Shown here: in pieces, positions 5,687 through 5,916 of the stretch
Position numbering within the stretch: the first letter of the stretch is position 1
How the letters are laid out: every line of letters begins with the position of its first letter
Origin: Dialister sp. CAG:486
Lineage (GTDB): Bacteria; Bacillota; Negativicutes; Veillonellales; Dialisteraceae
NCBI GenBank assembly: GCA_000434475.1
Contig: FR879597.1
Coordinates: forward strand, 1-5,916
Reading direction: 5' to 3'
DNA length: 5,916 nucleotides
The notes under the pieces: model-generated
Told to the model about the DNA's origin: nothing
Seen by the model: the letters and a program-made list of their open reading frames with translations, nothing else
Databases searched by the model: none
Program-made: the position numbers and the translations under genes

Positions 5687-5708
5687 TTCTATACGAGAGC
5701 ATACGCCT

Positions 5709-5738
5709 AAGGAAACGCTGATCAGATCGCAGCATCAG
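5709..5738. repeat. 30-bp imperfect direct repeat, copy 2
   Basis: Second copy of the AAGGAAACGCTGA repeat, continuing ATCAGATCGCAGCATCAG. Within and just beyond it ATCAGATC occurs twice (5721-5728 and 5734-5741). If the partial gene at the right edge is a transposase, this would be at the expected place for the terminal repeat of that element. Confidence 0.6.
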
Positions 5739-5860
5739 ATCTCATATGGCTTTTTATACATAGCGTCGTCGACATTCTCCTTAAATACATAAAAGAAGGC
5801 GATGTGAAATAACGATCATCTCATTTTCGCGTTCAATCTGCCGCGGGGGACTTGCAACTC
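5739..5860. other. Non-coding stretch between repeat copy 2 and the edge gene
   Basis: No convincing gene. On the minus strand AAGGAG (5782-5777) precedes an ATG at 5775 by only one base, and a second ATG at 5761 by fifteen. They open frames of 17 and 8 codons, too short and badly spaced to call. CCCCCTGAA-like GC palindromes are absent, but GGGGGACTT at 5845-5853 (plus) is the exact complement partner of the terminator 3' arm. Confidence 0.4.
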
Positions 5861-5916
5861 TCATAAGAGTGACCGGAAAACCTTATCCCAGCTGTCTTTC
5901 ATGCCATAGTCACCCT
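5861..5916 (-). CDS. Possible C-terminal end of a gene entering from the right
   Basis: One minus-strand frame is open from the window edge to a TGA at 5863-5861 and reads GDYGMKDSWDKVFRSLL, a plausible protein end. The other two minus frames stop within a few codons. Seventeen residues are too few to assign a family. The adjacent AAGGAAACGCTGA repeat would suit a transposase, but this is a guess. A strong terminator about 175 bases downstream could serve this gene. Confidence 0.35.
   Translation of the reverse strand, partial: GDYGMKDSWDKVFRSLL

Noticed and set aside
5759..5775. Leader peptide upstream of the terminator
   Set aside because: The two candidate ATGs are one and fifteen bases from the AAGGAG, both poor spacings, and the encoded 17- and 8-residue peptides show no run of regulatory codons.
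5570..5916. Known riboswitch or T-box ahead of the methyltransferase operon
   Set aside because: No cobalamin box, S-box start or T-box sequence was found on the minus strand. Only the terminator and its possible competitor are visible.
3000..5916. NikR operator (GTATGA and TCATAC half-sites)
   Set aside because: No properly spaced inverted pair was seen upstream of either presumed transcription unit; isolated half-site matches fall inside genes.

Overview
The window holds one minus-strand gene group: a class I SAM-dependent methyltransferase followed by components of a nickel/peptide-type (NikABCDE / Opp-Dpp class) ABC importer. Transcription runs from high to low coordinates: methyltransferase (5567-4812), inner-membrane permease NikB-type (4802-3888), permease NikC-type (3857-3039), a 576-base non-coding block rich in small repeats (3038-2463), substrate-binding lipoprotein NikA-type (2462-924), and ATPase NikD-type (927-136). 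The left 135 bases hold no credible gene, only a nested palindromic element. The right 350 bases hold a strong minus-strand terminator, two related 30-bp repeats, and the probable last 17 codons of a gene that enters from the right.

Organism: base composition looks moderately GC-rich by eye. The binding protein has a bacterial lipobox, and ribosome binding sites are strong (AAGGAG ahead of three of the genes). Intergenic DNA is packed with short repeats: GGGATTA/GTGGCTA-type heptamers, TCATCCTGAGC...GGATCTT fragments, ATTTC...GAAAT hairpins and back-to-back CCCC/GGGG palindromes. From memory, this mix suits a gut-type Bacillota, possibly Negativicutes such as the Dialister/Megasphaera/Selenomonas relatives. 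That is an impression of style, not a database match.

How the genes work together: the lipoprotein would capture a metal, metal chelate or small peptide outside the membrane. The two permeases form the channel and the ATPase drives uptake. Only one ATPase is visible, whereas Nik/Opp importers normally use two different ones (NikD plus NikE), so a partner may lie outside the window or the ATPase may act as a homodimer. The methyltransferase is 9 bases upstream of the likely nikB start and so is very probably co-transcribed. A role in making or modifying a chelated metal ligand is a reasonable but unproven idea.

I do not see a clearly new system. The points most worth checking are the methyltransferase-importer linkage, the heptamer array (with G-quadruplex potential) just upstream of the binding-protein gene, and the terminator in the methyltransferase leader, whose 3' arm has a perfect 9-base complement further upstream.
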